A stretch of 64,000 nt of DNA from Phallusia mammillata (GCA_003260075.1 QLIY01000301.1:100411-164410); one strand, 5' to 3'. Shown: positions 24,601-40,046, numbered from the stretch's first letter. Made by a program: numbers and translations. The notes: a model not told the origin generated them from the letters alone.

Positions 24601-27600
24601 ATATCTAACACATCCCAAATGGCCAAATTGCATTAAATTAAAAAGTTAATGGGGGGGGGGCGGTTGAAGAGCTCTGATGAAAATCTAACACATCCCAAAT
24701 GGCCAAATTGCATTAAATTAAAAAGTTAATGGAAGGAAGCATATTACTTTTTTGTTTTCCATTTCTTCTTCTATGTTTGGAAATTATAACAATAGTCTAG
24801 TCTCTAAGATATACTGTGGTTAGACCTGCCCAAATTTCGTAATCCCAATGTAGTGATTCTAAACTGTTTGTTGTGTCGGTATGTATACATGTCCATAACT
24901 ACAAAAATCCTAAAAATCCCACGATGAGCAAAGCTTGCTCCAAACTGGACATTATAATCAAAAGAATAGTTTTTCAAATGTGCATTATATTGACAAATGC
25001 CCGTAAAATGCATGTGATCCTATGTCTAACTTGGTTGTTTGTTCATTTTAGGATAAGTCTTTCTTATTTGAAAGAAAATTTCATACAATTGGTACTTTCA
25101 CAGGTATATGGAAGGGAAAGGTGCCACAAGCCCTGCCAGTGTATTTTTGACCTCAAATCTGAGCAAACCTTTCAAAAGGCTTGAGCAGTATCCGAATATT
25201 TTGCGAGAGTTAGAAAGACACATTCAGGTATCCTAGTGTAAATGTAACTAAAAATTAATCGGAATGTTGCTTATCTAGTTGATCTAACTTTGTAAATAGC
25301 AACATGATTTTTTAATGTAATGAACTATTTCTCAGTTTTGAAATACTTTAGTGTACAAACCACCTTTAGTGACAAAAAACTTTAACACATGATTATTTTG
25401 AAGGAAAACCATCCAGACAGACCTCATCTTACAAAGTCAATTTCACTATTTGAAAAAATTCAGGTAGGCACCACTCTATTGTGCATGAGAATTCCATCAG
25501 GCATCGAAAAAGCTACAACTTGTGTATATATAGTTTACTTGGATTAAACCCCTAATCGAATCCTGTTGTGTGTTTGATCCCCTTGTGGATGTGTAGAAGT
25601 GTGTATATGAATGGTATAAATGCCTATATGCAGTGGTGGGATTCAGTCGGTTCGCACTGGTTCTATAGAACCGTCTTACGAAATTTTATGAGATCAGCGA
25701 ACCGGTTAGCATTACTGGTTACTGTACCGGTTCTATAGAACCGTCTGAAATTTTATGAGATCAGCGAACCGGTTAGCATTACTGGTTACTGTCTCAAAAT
25801 CGACTTTTTGTAACAGACCCAGCTGAAAAATATGACTTTTGTGATAGAACCGGCTGACAAAAAAGTTGAATGTCACTACTGCCTGTATGTGTGCTTTAAA
25901 AAACGTTTGTTTACTGGCATGTTTGTTTTGTCAAATGAATTTTGCAAGGTTTGTAACCTCAAATAGCATCTAAGCAGTAGTGTTTGTATTTTAGCTTGTG
26001 TGTCAAGACACAAGAAAGCGAAAGGAGTCGGAACGACACATCCTCTCCAGCACAATACAGGGATGGGAAGGGGAACCTTTGTCCACGCTCGGAAAAGTAC
26101 TTTACATGTCATCAGCTGTTTGCATCATTGGAAAGGAGGTAATGTCTTCATGAAGATTCGATAACAAAGTTTTTTTGCATTTTTTAGTGTGTTACAAAGT
26201 CAAGGGCAAAAATATTTTTACTGCAATAAAAGCAGTGGTTCTCAACCTTTTTTATTGTCGGGGCCAAATGATAGTCTTTTAAGTGTGTAGGGAGGCGCAT
26301 AAAAACGAAACATTGAGAAAACACTAAAGATTATTACTTTGAACGCTAAAATAGCAATGTTTGGTGGTTTTCCGAGGTCTGGTGCAAGCCGCAAAATAAG
26401 CATGTGGTCCTTGAGAGCCACAGTTAAGAATCACTAAATAAGAGAAAAACAAAATATACAGATCACTACAGTCTTTTACTCAATCGGAAATGTTTGCCAT
26501 TAGTTTTTTTCTTTGGATAAACAAACAAAATTATGAAAAAGTGTGTTTTCTTTAGATATAGCGTTTTTTCAGCCTTATTGTAAACGTACACAATGGTCAT
26601 TCAAAAGCTGATAGTTAATTTTCTGGTGTATACTGATAAGGCTAAATAGATAAGAATAGCAAATCTATATAGGTTTTGCTATTTGTATCTGCCTGTCAAC
26701 ATATTAATTCATGCTAGTGTCATGGGGGGGGGGATGTTTTCTGTAGATACAGCGTTTTTTCAGCCTTGCAGTAAACATGTACAATGACCATTCAAAAGCT
26801 GATAGTTCATTTTCTAGTTTTGTAAACTGATGGGGCTAACTGCATAATAATAGCAAATCTATATAGGTATTGCTATTTGTATCTGCCTGTCAACATATTA
26901 ATTCATGCTAGTGTCATTTGCAGAGGAGGATATTAGCTCTGATGGACATTTTAATATAGTTGCATTGTGTACGTAGTTTAATGCACAAAAATATGGTGGT
27001 TCAGACCAGAGGTTCCCAACCTTTTTTGATGAATTCCTCCAATAAAATCCGAATTTTTATTCCTCCATAATATATATTGTATAGTAGATGCTAAAGCATA
27101 CAAAGATCATTTAAAGTCAGATCTTTCAATCAACTTTACAGGTTATATATATTCCCAGTACTTAAGTAAATATCTTCCCTCAAGTTTTAAAATTCCTCCA
27201 TGGTTGGGAACCACTGGTTTAAAGTACCATTTTTATGCACTGTATCTGTAGGTTAATACATTTTGTTGCCATTTTAACTATGAGCACTGTTAATGTTAAG
27301 ATTTGCATACTGTGATAATGGTTAGATAATATACATTCTTTCTATCCATCATTAAATTTTCTATGCATTATTTTGATTGTACTGACTGTGTTTATAAGTG
27401 GATAGTGGTACATTAAGACGGAAAATAATGTGTCGTCATAGCCTATTTATATTAGTGTGTGACATAAGGGCTCCTCTCAGTTTCCTGTTTCATTGTATAG
27501 CAAAACTAGATAGAGATAAATTGAAATACAGTGCAACTGCGCTGGAACCAGTACAGTGAATTGAACAATCTTTTCTAATATTTTGTGTCCTCTAGTAGTT

Positions 27601-30600
27601 TTTTGTGTTAAATCAATAAAAAAAATTAGACATGTTAAATTGTCCTTTACAAAATTTTTCAATTACGTGATTAATTGACTCAGTAACCCAAAAATTGTTC
27701 AGATGTAAAAGATGTTTTCTTTATTTATTTTCTCTAAAAAGTTTGTTGTTAACAATTTAACCCTACCCTTTTTACTTCCTTGTTGTCGCTAAAGTGATTT
27801 TAAAGAAATTAAATTTGACACAAGGAAATGGATGAGCTATTTGGGTGTACATGAATTTTAGGATATGACTAACTATTTTAAGCAACTGTTGCTTTAGAAC
27901 AGTGAAAATTTGGGTATTACCAGAGAGGCACAGGGGTGTTTAAACTTCTATACGACAAAATAAGTTACATATTATACAATGCTGACATAAGTGCCAGTAA
28001 ATGAACATTGGAACATGTTTCCAAAAATTGTCTAAATATTTGGGTCACAGAAGAAAAAGTGTGGGAACCACTGATTTGATACATTTGCGAGCATTTTTTT
28101 AAATCACGATTTATTAATCTCGTTGTGAGAAAATTAACAAGTTGTTTTGGACCCCCTGAAAACGCTTTGCGGACTTCCGGTTAATAACGCTTTAGAGCAA
28201 CAGATTGCTAATTGATCCAAGTTATAGATGTCTAGTTTTTTTTCTATGGTAGATTAACCCATACAAACTGGCCAATGTTTTTATATCTTATCACATTAAA
28301 ACACAGTGCTGAAGCATTCATATACAGGTTATTATGAGTCATTACATGCATGTGATGTAATGGCAGTTTTATCGCCACATATTTTATAAAAGTTAATGTA
28401 CTCACATGTATCACACTATGCAGAGCTTTTTATTTAACAGTATTTAGTACAAATTAATAAGGCCTCAAATTGATAGCTTGGACGAGTATTGAATATCTAA
28501 AATAGCACTTCTGGTACCAAATAATCCGTTACTTGTTCAGTCAATCTTTTATCACCTTTTGACCGAATTAGCTAACTCTTTTTCTTCCATAGTAGTTACC
28601 AGGGATGGGCCAAAACTGCAAATGTTCTGTTTGGTCGAACAACGAGCATCTCACATGAATGCTTTGAGCTCAGTCGAACACGCTTATTGTGACATCACAA
28701 AAAGTAACATATCCACGCTAGTTTTGTAGCTTTCCAAGGTCCCTTGCGTCACAGCGGTATATGAAGCTGTACACACCCCAGAGTATACATTTTTCCACCA
28801 TTTAACTTGTTAGAAAAATACGGTCGTTTTTGTTCTTGGATACCCTTTTGAACAATATTTTTGTATTTGGCATGAATGTGCAAATTAAATGCTCAGGTCA
28901 GCTTGTGCAACTGCTTGGCCAAGCATCGAGCATCAAAAACAGAGTACTTGGGTTCTTGCTCAGCTCAGCCCATTCCTAGTAGTTACGACAAGTCAAAATC
29001 ATTTATTAGCCCATAATATTTTATCGTGCTTTACTGCATACAGATAGCTGGTCATTTTCGATATCTAAGTTTTTTACATGTGTTTTTCAGGAGAGAAAGG
29101 AGCGTCATCTTCTCCTCTTTCCCAATGCTCTTCTTATGCTCTCATCCTCCTCCCGGCTGAGTGATTTCACTTACGAGGGAAAGTTACCCCTTACCGCACT
29201 TACAGTTAGAAAATTGGACGACTGTCCCTCATATCAACATGCTTTTGAAGTTGCAGGTATGACAATGTTGAATTTTATCATCTCAAAAAGGTATATTTCT
29301 TATGGATGCGTAGAAACTAAAAACATTTTGTTCTGCTATACACTATGCAGGTTATGCTTTTTGTGACTTGTGTTAAGTTTAGTATTTTGAGAATTATGTC
29401 CAAATTTCCTTGGTATTAGTACCTTAATTTAACCCTAACAAAGGCCTCTTTTTAGAATTACGGGTCCAAATTTTTGCATCCAATTTTACTGTGTTCTTTG
29501 TTTAATTCCCTCATTTAACGAACTAATATGTAGCATAGTTTTGTCTGCTTTGTTGGCAAATTGTTTTTCCTTAGCAAACTTTGATAGAAAATGTTAAAAT
29601 TTCACGTGTTTTAAAAAACTTTGGGGGGGGGGTCTTTTTTTAAGTGCACAGTAAGTTGGAAATTAGTGCTTTCAATAAAAATGTGAAGTTGGTGGTAATT
29701 TTTTTTTTCCAAAAATGTATTTGTGAAGTCTTTTTTTATGGTTACGTTTGCTGTTCGTTTCTAGAAAAAAATCAAACGCAGACTTATGGGTCATGCCTAT
29801 ACATACACTTAGCCCTCAACATTTTTGCATTTGCAGGAAACCTCATCGAAAAGATAATTGTCATCACAAAGTCAGCAGGGGGGGGGGGTGCACATAAAGT
29901 TGGAAATTAGTGCTTTCACTGAAAATGTGAATTTGGTTGTAACATTTTTTTTTTTGAAAAATGTATTTGTGAAAAAGAATATTTCACTATTCAATGTATG
30001 TGATCCTTAATGCAGCTGCAATAGTGTTTGTAACCTTTTTGTCAGTCGCTTTAAAACTTTTTTGTGTCTATGCCATGGCCTATATTAGGGTTGGCCCGAT
30101 AATAGTGTAAACAGCGCTGATACTGATACCATATGCAGATACCTGTACAAACTGGAATAAACATATATATGTTGGCCAGTCGTTTCTGTCACAATATTGT
30201 GCGAATAGTCACTAGACGCTGATGTTTGGCTTGAATGCCAGTGGATTACAATTTTTTTGCCTGGTTATGTTTGCTGTTCGTTTCTAGAAAAAAATCAAAA
30301 AAAGACTTATGGGTCATGCCTTTATATACACTTAGCCCTCAACATCTTTGTACTTGCAGGAAACCTCATCGAAAAGATAATTGTCATCACAAAGTCAGCA
30401 GACGAGCAGAGGTCATGGGTTCAAACCCTGGAGGCTCAGTGTGAAAAATATCGCCGACAGTCACTTGCCCCTGTTGCATCACAACCGACCCCTTCACCCA
30501 TTGTCAAACAAGCCCCAGTTACCCAGATACCCCCACCTCCAAAGGTGGGTTGTGTGATGATTTGTCTATAGATAATATTTGTAATATACACATATTTAAT

Positions 30601-33051
30601 ATTTTTCAATCAGCAGCAAAGGCCTGTTGATAACCATGTGTCATTTTAGTAAACTTTTATTAAGTTATAGCTGCAACAGTACACACTGTTTCAACCTTTT
30701 CGGTCTCACTGTTTCAACTTATAAGACATAGGCAAGTGTAGCCATCCAACAGCAATCCAGTGGCCATTGTGAACCGGTTTGAACGGCAGCTTATCATTTA
30801 ATGACTTGATGATTTTACTTTTAAATATGTTGATTTTATAACTCTGCGTAAACAAAATACCAGAACACACAAGCTTACATTAATCCCCATAGCAGTAACC
30901 TTAATATTCTAAATCAAGATTGTTTTTGCTTATCTATGAGCCACCCATGTGCATGATAATCTAATAAATATAAAGGTTTGTAAAGAAAAAAACACATTTC
31001 AAACCTTTGCTATACCCAATCAAGTTCAAAAAATGACACAAAGACTTTTGACACATAAAATTTTACTGTGTATAAAAGTATACGTAGTTAACATATACAC
31101 CATTTAACACTGGCAATATTGTATGTTTCCAATACAAAAATAAAAGACATATTATTAATTTCTATGTTTCTTTTATTTTCACAGCATGCCATGCACTCAA
31201 TGTCTCGAACATCACCAGGGGGGGGGGGGTCACACCCTACCAACAAGGATATTTTTTTCATATAACTTTAACAAGCAGATATTTAATGTTTATCAACCAA
31301 AAGCAAAGGCCTGATGATATGTCCATGTCTTTAAGTAATATTTTCAATATTTACACATATTGACCTTTTATGCTAATGGGCTGCATTAAAGAATAACTGC
31401 ATTTAAGACTCAGAAGGGTTGACCATTGCTTGAATCCCTAGAATTTAGATATTCATTTTGCCTTGTAGCAACATTTTCATTTGATGGACTAAGTCATTTT
31501 ATTTAAGTAAATAACTCTTAGTGTTTGTTACAGGATCTTTCCCCAAAAAAATTTACATGTGTAATTTTCTGTTTTATTCTGTAAGAATAATTTTCGAAGC
31601 AACAGTGTTTCTTAATCAGAATCAGTCAACAATAGTGTTAACATTCGCTGTGACTGATGATAGGATATAAGAGCTGCTGATAATCGTTTTTGGAATCAAT
31701 CAAATGTCCATAGAAACAAAATATTTTTTTAATATGTTAACATTGAGTAAATATATCCCTTTATTAAAATGCCCATAGTGAATCTATACTGATATTGATA
31801 AAATTGTACGTTTTATTTTCACAGCATGCCATGCACTCAATGTCTCGAACATCACCAGCAAGTGTGAATCAAAACCAGTTATCGTCCCGTCAACTTCCCA
31901 ATCGACAATTGGAACTTATTCATCACATTTCCCCTACAGTTTCACCACCCTTGTCTGTTGGCAATTCAATAGGTACGACCAAATATGACACTAACAGTGT
32001 TTAAGTAGGGAATGTCTGAACTACTATAAGGTATCAACAATGCACAGATATTTAAAACATAAATGCAGACTAAGACAACTGGTAATAGATTGTCAATTCA
32101 CTGCTTAAATACAATCTTTTAAAAAAACGAAAAGGCTTACAAAAATAAGCTACAGACAATGCACACTTTTTCGACCTATATGGTCTCTTTAGTGCAGCTG
32201 GTGAAGAAGGTTGGTTGTCTGAGCTAATATAGCCACCCTGCAGCATTTTAGTTTGTTGGGAGTAATAAGCTGAAAATCCATGACTCACCTACTCTGTTCA
32301 ATGCCACAACTGGACATTAACGACAGAAGAATGTATTGGCTCAATGCTTTTATACCAACAAAATTAGTGATGGGACGAGTACCCGTTACTCGGTAGGGAT
32401 GGGCCGAGCCGAGCCAGAACCCGAGTACTCGGTACCGAGCATTGCTGTTTTTAATGCTCGGTGCTCGGCCGAGCAGTTGCACAAACTGACCCGAGCGTTA
32501 AATTTGCATATTCATGCCCTGCTAACATACGTAACTAGTGTTCTAAAGGGTGTCTATGAACAAAAACGAATGATTTTTCAAATGCACTAGATGGTGGAAA
32601 AACGCGTACTTTATGGGCATGTACAGCTTAATAAAACACCACCGGTGACGTAAGAGACCTTGTAGAGCTAAAACGTAGAAAGGGGATTTTTTGTGACGTC
32701 ATAATGCACCGAGCGTGCTCGGCCGAGCACCGAGCATTAAAGTGAGATGCTCGGTGCTCGACCAAACAGAACATTTGCAGTTTTGGCACATCCCTAGTAC
32801 TCGGTATCAATGGTATCGAACGATTTCAGTGGTATTGATACTCGTACTCGAATTTTTTTGTCTCAGTTTTCGATACCAACGTGCGAGTACCGAAGGCCGA
32901 TTTACAGCACAAGAATACGGTCAACTTTATGCCAATATTTGCTTCGGACAGAACAAAATTGGAAAAAAGTTCTGCCAGTTTAGTATATATTTTTCGCTAT
33001 CACATAGAGATTACACTTTTCGGCATGTGTGTGTGCCCCCCGACCATGGCA

Positions 33052-33087
<36 letters not shown>

Positions 33088-36000
33088 AAAACCTGGTATC
33101 ATTCCATCACTAAACAAAATGTCCCTACTTAAAGTTCAGTTGAAAATATTTGGGGGGGGGGAAAAACCTGGTATTCCCATCACTAAACAAAATGTCCCTA
33201 CTTAAAGTTCAGTTGAAAATATTTGTAAGAAGCAAGGATACAAAAAATGTTGGCACCAATAACCCTTCAGTTATCTGGTCAAAAATTAACTGTATGAACA
33301 TTGCAGATGTTGTATTTTCTACCTTAAATTTAATCATTTTTTGGGTTATATGTTGGTCACATGCTTTAGGTTTAGACCACTTGGCATGTCTAAATATTTA
33401 GTTAGCTCAACAGCGCCACCTTCTGTTTTGATTCGTAGCACTCACTGTGTTTTATTTAATGCAGATGGACATCCCACTGGGGAGAAACCTTGGTGTCAGA
33501 TGTGCCTGCGACCCTCAGCTCCAAGTCGTAACTTCAGCAATGGAAGAGAGCATTCGTTTGTGGTAAGCAAATTATGACATTTCTTTTAATACCTGAATAC
33601 TATTCTGAAATATTATTGCTTTAATGGACAGTACTTGTGTTTTGTTTATGACATGTTTAAGGCCAGCTTGCACAAAAACAACATATTGTTGGGCCAAATA
33701 GGCAAATAGTTAAATAGATTGAGTGTTCACAAAGACTCAAACAACTAAAATAGCATAACAAACATGCTTAAGTAAGGTTGCACATCAGTAAATGTACATA
33801 AGTTTATGAACAAAATTAACCAATTAAAACTTTACATGAAAACTCAATGACTCTTGTTAACTAAAGTAAGCTTGCATACTACTGGCAAGGTCTTCACAAA
33901 CGGTTTTGAACTACTGTAGTGGTAAAAGTGCCACTTTGTTATGCACATGCATATGTTTACTAAATGTTAAAATTGCAAACACTATAATGTTGCTAACTGA
34001 TGCAGGAAAGAAGCAAAAGTCCAAAAACCACAAAAAGGAGAAACAAGAATAAGAAGGAATACAGAAAACACAGTGATGCAGATGAAACTGCTGTTGTTGA
34101 AAGGCCAGTAATCGACAAAGGTCAGGAAACAAATGTTCATGTTTGACCTTACTATTCTCTTTGTGAATAAAAAGTAAAATAAAGTCATGTAGGTAGCAAC
34201 TTAAATTTTTTATTGGAATTTCTTTTGTAATATAACAAACAGTGATAAATACGAACATAAATTCATTACTGGGATCAGGCCTGAAGCGTCTCTGCTGACC
34301 AGCGATCACAACACTCATATGTAAATCACAGTACGCCAGGCCTATTGGTGGTGAGTGCTTGGTGACCGGCTGATTCGGTATGGTACTTCCAGTGGGCCTG
34401 GCGTACTGTGACAATGATAAATACACTTGCTTTAAACTGACAGACTATATTTCTTATGCGATATAATTTGGAATTTTTTTATTCAAAACAATCTTCTAGC
34501 ACATTTTTCTATGTCCTACAAGCATTTAGTCTTCATGTGATTTACAGGAAAAACTGAAGAAGAACAAGAGATCTTGTCTGTATTGGATAGTTACTGCACT
34601 TCTCATATTACACGAAGCACTATAAGATGTAAGTAGTCATTACTAAGTCATTCAAAAGTGACAATTACACAATTTTGCAAACCAGTCTAAGATATTTTAG
34701 AGAAACAAATTTGTACACTTTTAGCTGCAGGCATTTAATGGCTATACATGAGTTGTATAATTGAGTGACAAATAAAAAACATCCTAATATTTTTTACAAC
34801 CAGTCACAAGATTTTTCGTTGACAACTTTTTGTGTTTATAGCTATAAGCATTTAATGGTTGTGCAAATGGTTTCGTTTGTTACATAAAAATTGCAAGATG
34901 TTTGGCCTGATTTTGACCTTTTGATACACTGGGTTTGCATTGTGTGCAGCTCAAATTTTCCCATGGTTGTTTTCAGTATTACTTCCTGTGGATTTTGTTC
35001 AGACGTTGAAAGGGCTGTCAAAGTTCATTTTGAGAACCATGCATATTTTATGTGTACACAGTATAAATGTTGCAGGAGGGGGGGGGGCAGTTCATAGGAA
35101 AAAAAAATTGAGAACCATGCATATTTTATGTGTACACAGTATAAATGTTGCAGGAGGCAGAAACTTGCATTTTTATTAGGTTTGGTTAGGAAAAATCTGT
35201 AGATTGAGGTCAAACAGTTACTTTCTTTTTAATATGCACTAAATCAGTGGCTTTCAAAAGGGAGGAATTTTAAAACTGAAAGGAAGGAATTTGCTTTGAC
35301 TTTTACATGTGGTTTGTAAATAGACCATTTAGCTCTGGGAATATAACCTGTGAAGGTGGCAAAAGACCCAATTTTAAATAATCCTTGCATGGTTTAGCAT
35401 CTACTATATAGTCTATTGGGGATGAATGAGATTGTTTTGAATTGTTGTGTGAGGAATTCAGCAATAAAGGTTTTGAAACTGCACTAAAGCATTTGTAATG
35501 CATTTAATGACTTTGGCTTGGCAGGGGGGGGGGAATGAATGAGATTGTTTTGAATTGTTGTGTAAGGAATTCAGCAATAAAGGTTTTCAAACTGCACTAA
35601 AGCATTTGTAATGCATTTAATGACTTTGGCTTGGCAAGAGCACATAATAATTCGCAAAGTGCTGTGACCTGTACTTTAATACCGAGTCGCATCATTGTGG
35701 ATGACTCATGTATTTTGGTCACACAATACCTATGGTGCTTCCTGTTAAAGAAAACTGGACTCATTTAAAAGTGATTTATATAGCAACCAGGCTTTTATGA
35801 TGGAATAGTGAGTGACAGTGAAAGTGGAATATGCAACAACTTTTCAGAATAAAAAGGTTGTATGTGTTTTGTTGTACCAAAACAGGTGTAAGCAACTGTT
35901 TGGACGCTGTATGGCTATTTACTTGTTAGGTCAAAATGGTAATAGCTTTACATGCGAACATTTTTGTGTGTAATTGTAGTTAGTGCCAGTTGATTTATGT

Positions 36001-39000
36001 AGTAATCAGTAAGCAGATATATTAGTATGTAGGCATGATTTTTAAGGTCCATCATACCATTGATGATGGCATTAGCATTTGTGACCCATCATACCATTGA
36101 TGATGGCATTAGCATTTGCTGAAACTTTTGATGGGGGGGGGGGAGCAGATATATTAGTGTGTAGGCATGATTTTTAAGGCCCATCATACCATTGATGATG
36201 GCATTAGCATTTGCTGAAACTTTTGATTAATGAAGCATGTCATCTTTGAGGTATATTTGGGCCGTTATTTTCCTCATTAACAAGTTCAAATTTTATCAAA
36301 AAGGACATGTGCGTGAACTCACAAATCTATTGGGATACCAACCTTGGTGCATCTGCCAGGGTTTGTGAACCCCTGTACATGAGAAAGTGCTATACAGGGT
36401 TTGTAGCATATGCATTAAGTCATTACATCATTTCCTGTTGGTAGTCCCCTGTTTCATGAAAATCATTTCTGTACAATTATTTATAGTGTCTGTTGTTTCA
36501 TAAGTTGGCAGCAACGGACAGAAGTAACATTGTTATGTAAACATTCGAGGACAGTACAGATGAAAGTAAACTGATTTGTTTTGAGTAAAAACAACTACTG
36601 GTGTTAAGACATGTGTTAGTACATGGATTAATGAATAATTTTCTTCGGTGTGGCCAGTCGCGCCTTTTCTAGTGATGTGATTCTGGCCTGCGGTGCTGTT
36701 CATGGTCACATTTGTAAGTTGGTTTTGTGGTGGTATGCTTTTAAGTGTGTTGTTGTGTTGATTTTGTTGTTTGTGTCGAAAGTCATGTATTGGGATGAAA
36801 GAATTTGTTGTTGTAAACCGCAGCATGTGAATAATGGAGAGTTTTTTTTTTAAGTTTAAGATTGTTACATGTTGTTTACCAGTTTCAGTTTGTTAGTTTA
36901 ACAGTTATTACAGTGGTTCCCAACCGAAGAGGAATTTCAAAACTTTAGGGAAGGAATTTACTTTAATTTATATTTGTTGTTTGTAAATAGACAATTGGAT
37001 ATAACCTGTGAAAGTGGTGAGACCAAATTTTCTATGATCTTTGTATGGTTTAGCATCTACTGTGTAGGGCTGTAGGCTATTAGGCAGGAATGGTAATGTT
37101 TTGAATTGTCAAGTGAGAAATTTGTGGATAAAAGTTTGGAAACACTGAGTTATTATACCTAGTGCTTTAAAGTGAAATGTTGTGTCAGTTTGCAAAACAA
37201 TAAGCTTGATTTTATGACTTTATAACATTAAACTTAAGAACGATGGCCATTTACCAAGGTTGACTGTAAAATAGATAGTTTTGAGTCAGTAGATTGTAAT
37301 TATGATTGATTACATTTTTAAGCTGAAACAGTTTAAATTACATTGCTTGTCAGTAGTGTGTTGCCACAATAACTTGATTAAACAACTTTTCAAGCATTTG
37401 CCCACACATTGTAAACACGTATAATTGCAACATGTTAAGTCACTATGCAAATAGTCAAATCGATTTTTTTAAGTAGTTCAAAAGGTATGGATGTCAGTTT
37501 GAGTGTGTTGTTAGATTACTTTCTGAAGTTCAGACATAGTACAAAATAGGCATCATTCCACCAAGGATATATATGTATATATAGCTGCTAATTTAAATGC
37601 ACCAGAACACACACTAGTAATTATGGGACTTTTTCAAATTTACACACATTATAGATATTGGTCTAAAGATGGTCCATGCGAATTTAGACCCTGTTTGGAT
37701 CCCTCAGTTCACCCACAGCCCCCCAAAACGTGAATTTTTTTAACGCAGATTTGTTCCCACGTTTTGGTCAAGAAAGAATGGTTCTCGGTTCACCCACAGC
37801 CCCACAAAACGTGAAATTTTTAATTTTCATTTTCAGTTGCACAGAGACGAATTGGTGAAAGAAATGGAACACAAGTTTCACCCACAGCCCCCCAAAACGT
37901 GAAATTTTTAGCGCAGATTTGTTCCCACCAAAGATGGTCCATGTGAATTTTGACCCCGTTTGATCCCTCGGTTCACCCGTGAAATTTTTAAAACGGCTAC
38001 ACTTGCTATAGCAGATGATTCTGGAGTCGTGAAATTTTTAAAACGCCTATACTTGCTAAAGCAGTTGATTCTGAAGTTTCATACTTTTTTGATTGGTACA
38101 TTGCAACGTATTTTAAAGTATTTTGTAACTTGAAGCTGTATATATCCATTTATGTTCGGTTAGATCTGTTCAAATGATTTGCCAAACAGCTAGACCTTTA
38201 AACAAAACATTTACCTAATTATCATATTTAAATATATTTAGGTTAAAATTTCATGCAAATTTTGATAAGCATGTATTTAAGCAGGGGGGGGGGAAATTTC
38301 ATGCAAATTTTGATAAGCATGTATTTAAGCATCTGTTGTGTATGTAATTCAGTATTTTGTAAAACGCTATGTTTCAATTTGGAAAAAAATCTCACCACTG
38401 AAGGCTGTTGTCATATCAGGGCCAGCTTTAATTACTTTGCCAGTCATTTTGCTGCGATATGATCAGGGCAGCCTTAAAAGGTTAGATGGAATACTGATTA
38501 ACGCTATTAGGTTTGCACAGCATCTGCAAAAGCAAGTAATATAAATTCAGTAAGAGATATAACAACAAGAGCAACTGTTTTATGCCAATTTGCCATTTTG
38601 AATAAAGTTTAGTACACTTTAGTTGGATAAGCATTGTAAATTGGCAGTTGGTGTACAAAATGATACTATTTTGAGTTTTATTGATAACTTGCTATGAACA
38701 TACAAAAGCAAGTCATTCACTTTGTTGTGCTTTGAGTGCAATATGTGGCAGATTTATTTTAATTGAAAGGTAAAATAATTCACATGGTCCTTCCACAAAT
38801 TTTTGAAGTTATCATTTAAATGCACAATGCACTGAATTCAATTGATAAATCAAACTTGAACTTTAAACTGCCATATGTTTACATACTTTCAATTAATTGT
38901 GTTAAAAAATGGCTTTAAAGTTGGGGGGGGGGAAATTCAATTGATAAATCAAAATTGAACTTTAAACTGCCACATGTTTACATACTTTCAATTAATTGTG

Positions 39001-39996
39001 TTAAAAAATGGCTTTAAAGTTGTTTTAAAAACATTGTCATAAGATTTGTGGTTGAAAAACTTAAAAAATCACTAGCCGCAAATCTGAAAAAAAATCACTA
39101 GTTTATTATGTGTGCAATAAATGTGGCATAAACTTAGTAAAATTCTTTCAGCATTCTGTGTACTTGGTTTGTTTACAGACCAGTCAAGTGTTTGCACAAA
39201 GCTGTGTAAAGCAAACAAAATTAGCAAGTGGCTATGCTTCAGCAGTTTTGCCCAAAATCACTTAAAACGTCTGTAAAATGTTCTCTAGGGATGCATACTC
39301 TTTTGACTAATGCTAGCCAATTTGTCTCAATTTGGTTTTTGGCTTGAAAATGAACTTGACAGCTAGAGGCTCTCCAAGGAGTTTTAGAAAGCAAAGTTAT
39401 GGCGAAATGTTTTTTATTTGGCAAAAGAGCATTGTGTTTCTGTTATGACAACTGGGAAAGCAACAACACAACAATTGTTACTTGTGTCTGGCCTAGGCAA
39501 AAAAATAGTAGGTAGTTTATTGTAGTGAATTTCAACAGCTGTACTGTTAAAACTCATCAGGTGTTTTGGTTGGTTTGACTAGTATTCCATACAACACCTA
39601 TACATTGGGAGTAAATGGCTTTTGTTTTATGATATTAATTTTCTACTATCTCTAATTTGAATGTTTCATTGTGTTTTGCTTTATTTATTGTTGAATAATA
39701 ATAAGAATGTAATTTAAGACATTTAATATCATTTGGTGTTCTGCATTGTGTTTGGTGCAAGTCACATGCTTTATTAATTAAGGTTTCGGCAAATGCTAAT
39801 GCCATCATTAGTGACAGTGTTCACTCTCTTTATATGAATGTGGATTTTAAATTGTTTGTTTGAAGTCTGTCAGAAAAGATGCTTTAATTTGTGAAATTTT
39901 CATTGTTGTCTTGCAAACAGGTGTAACTGTGAACAACTGTGTGCTAAATGTAGTATTTTTATGGGTCCCCTTCCCTGAAGGGGACACATATTGTTT

Positions 39997-40046
<50 letters not shown>

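Noticed and set aside
36533..36853. Overlapping open frames on both strands in PIX intron 14
   Set aside because: Low-complexity chance frames, no splice sites in suitable phase.
38338..38544. Open frame ending [19 protein letters not shown] in PIX intron 14 as an extra exon
   Set aside because: Possible splice sites exist, but the phases do not fit exons 14 and 15, and no homology is recognisable.
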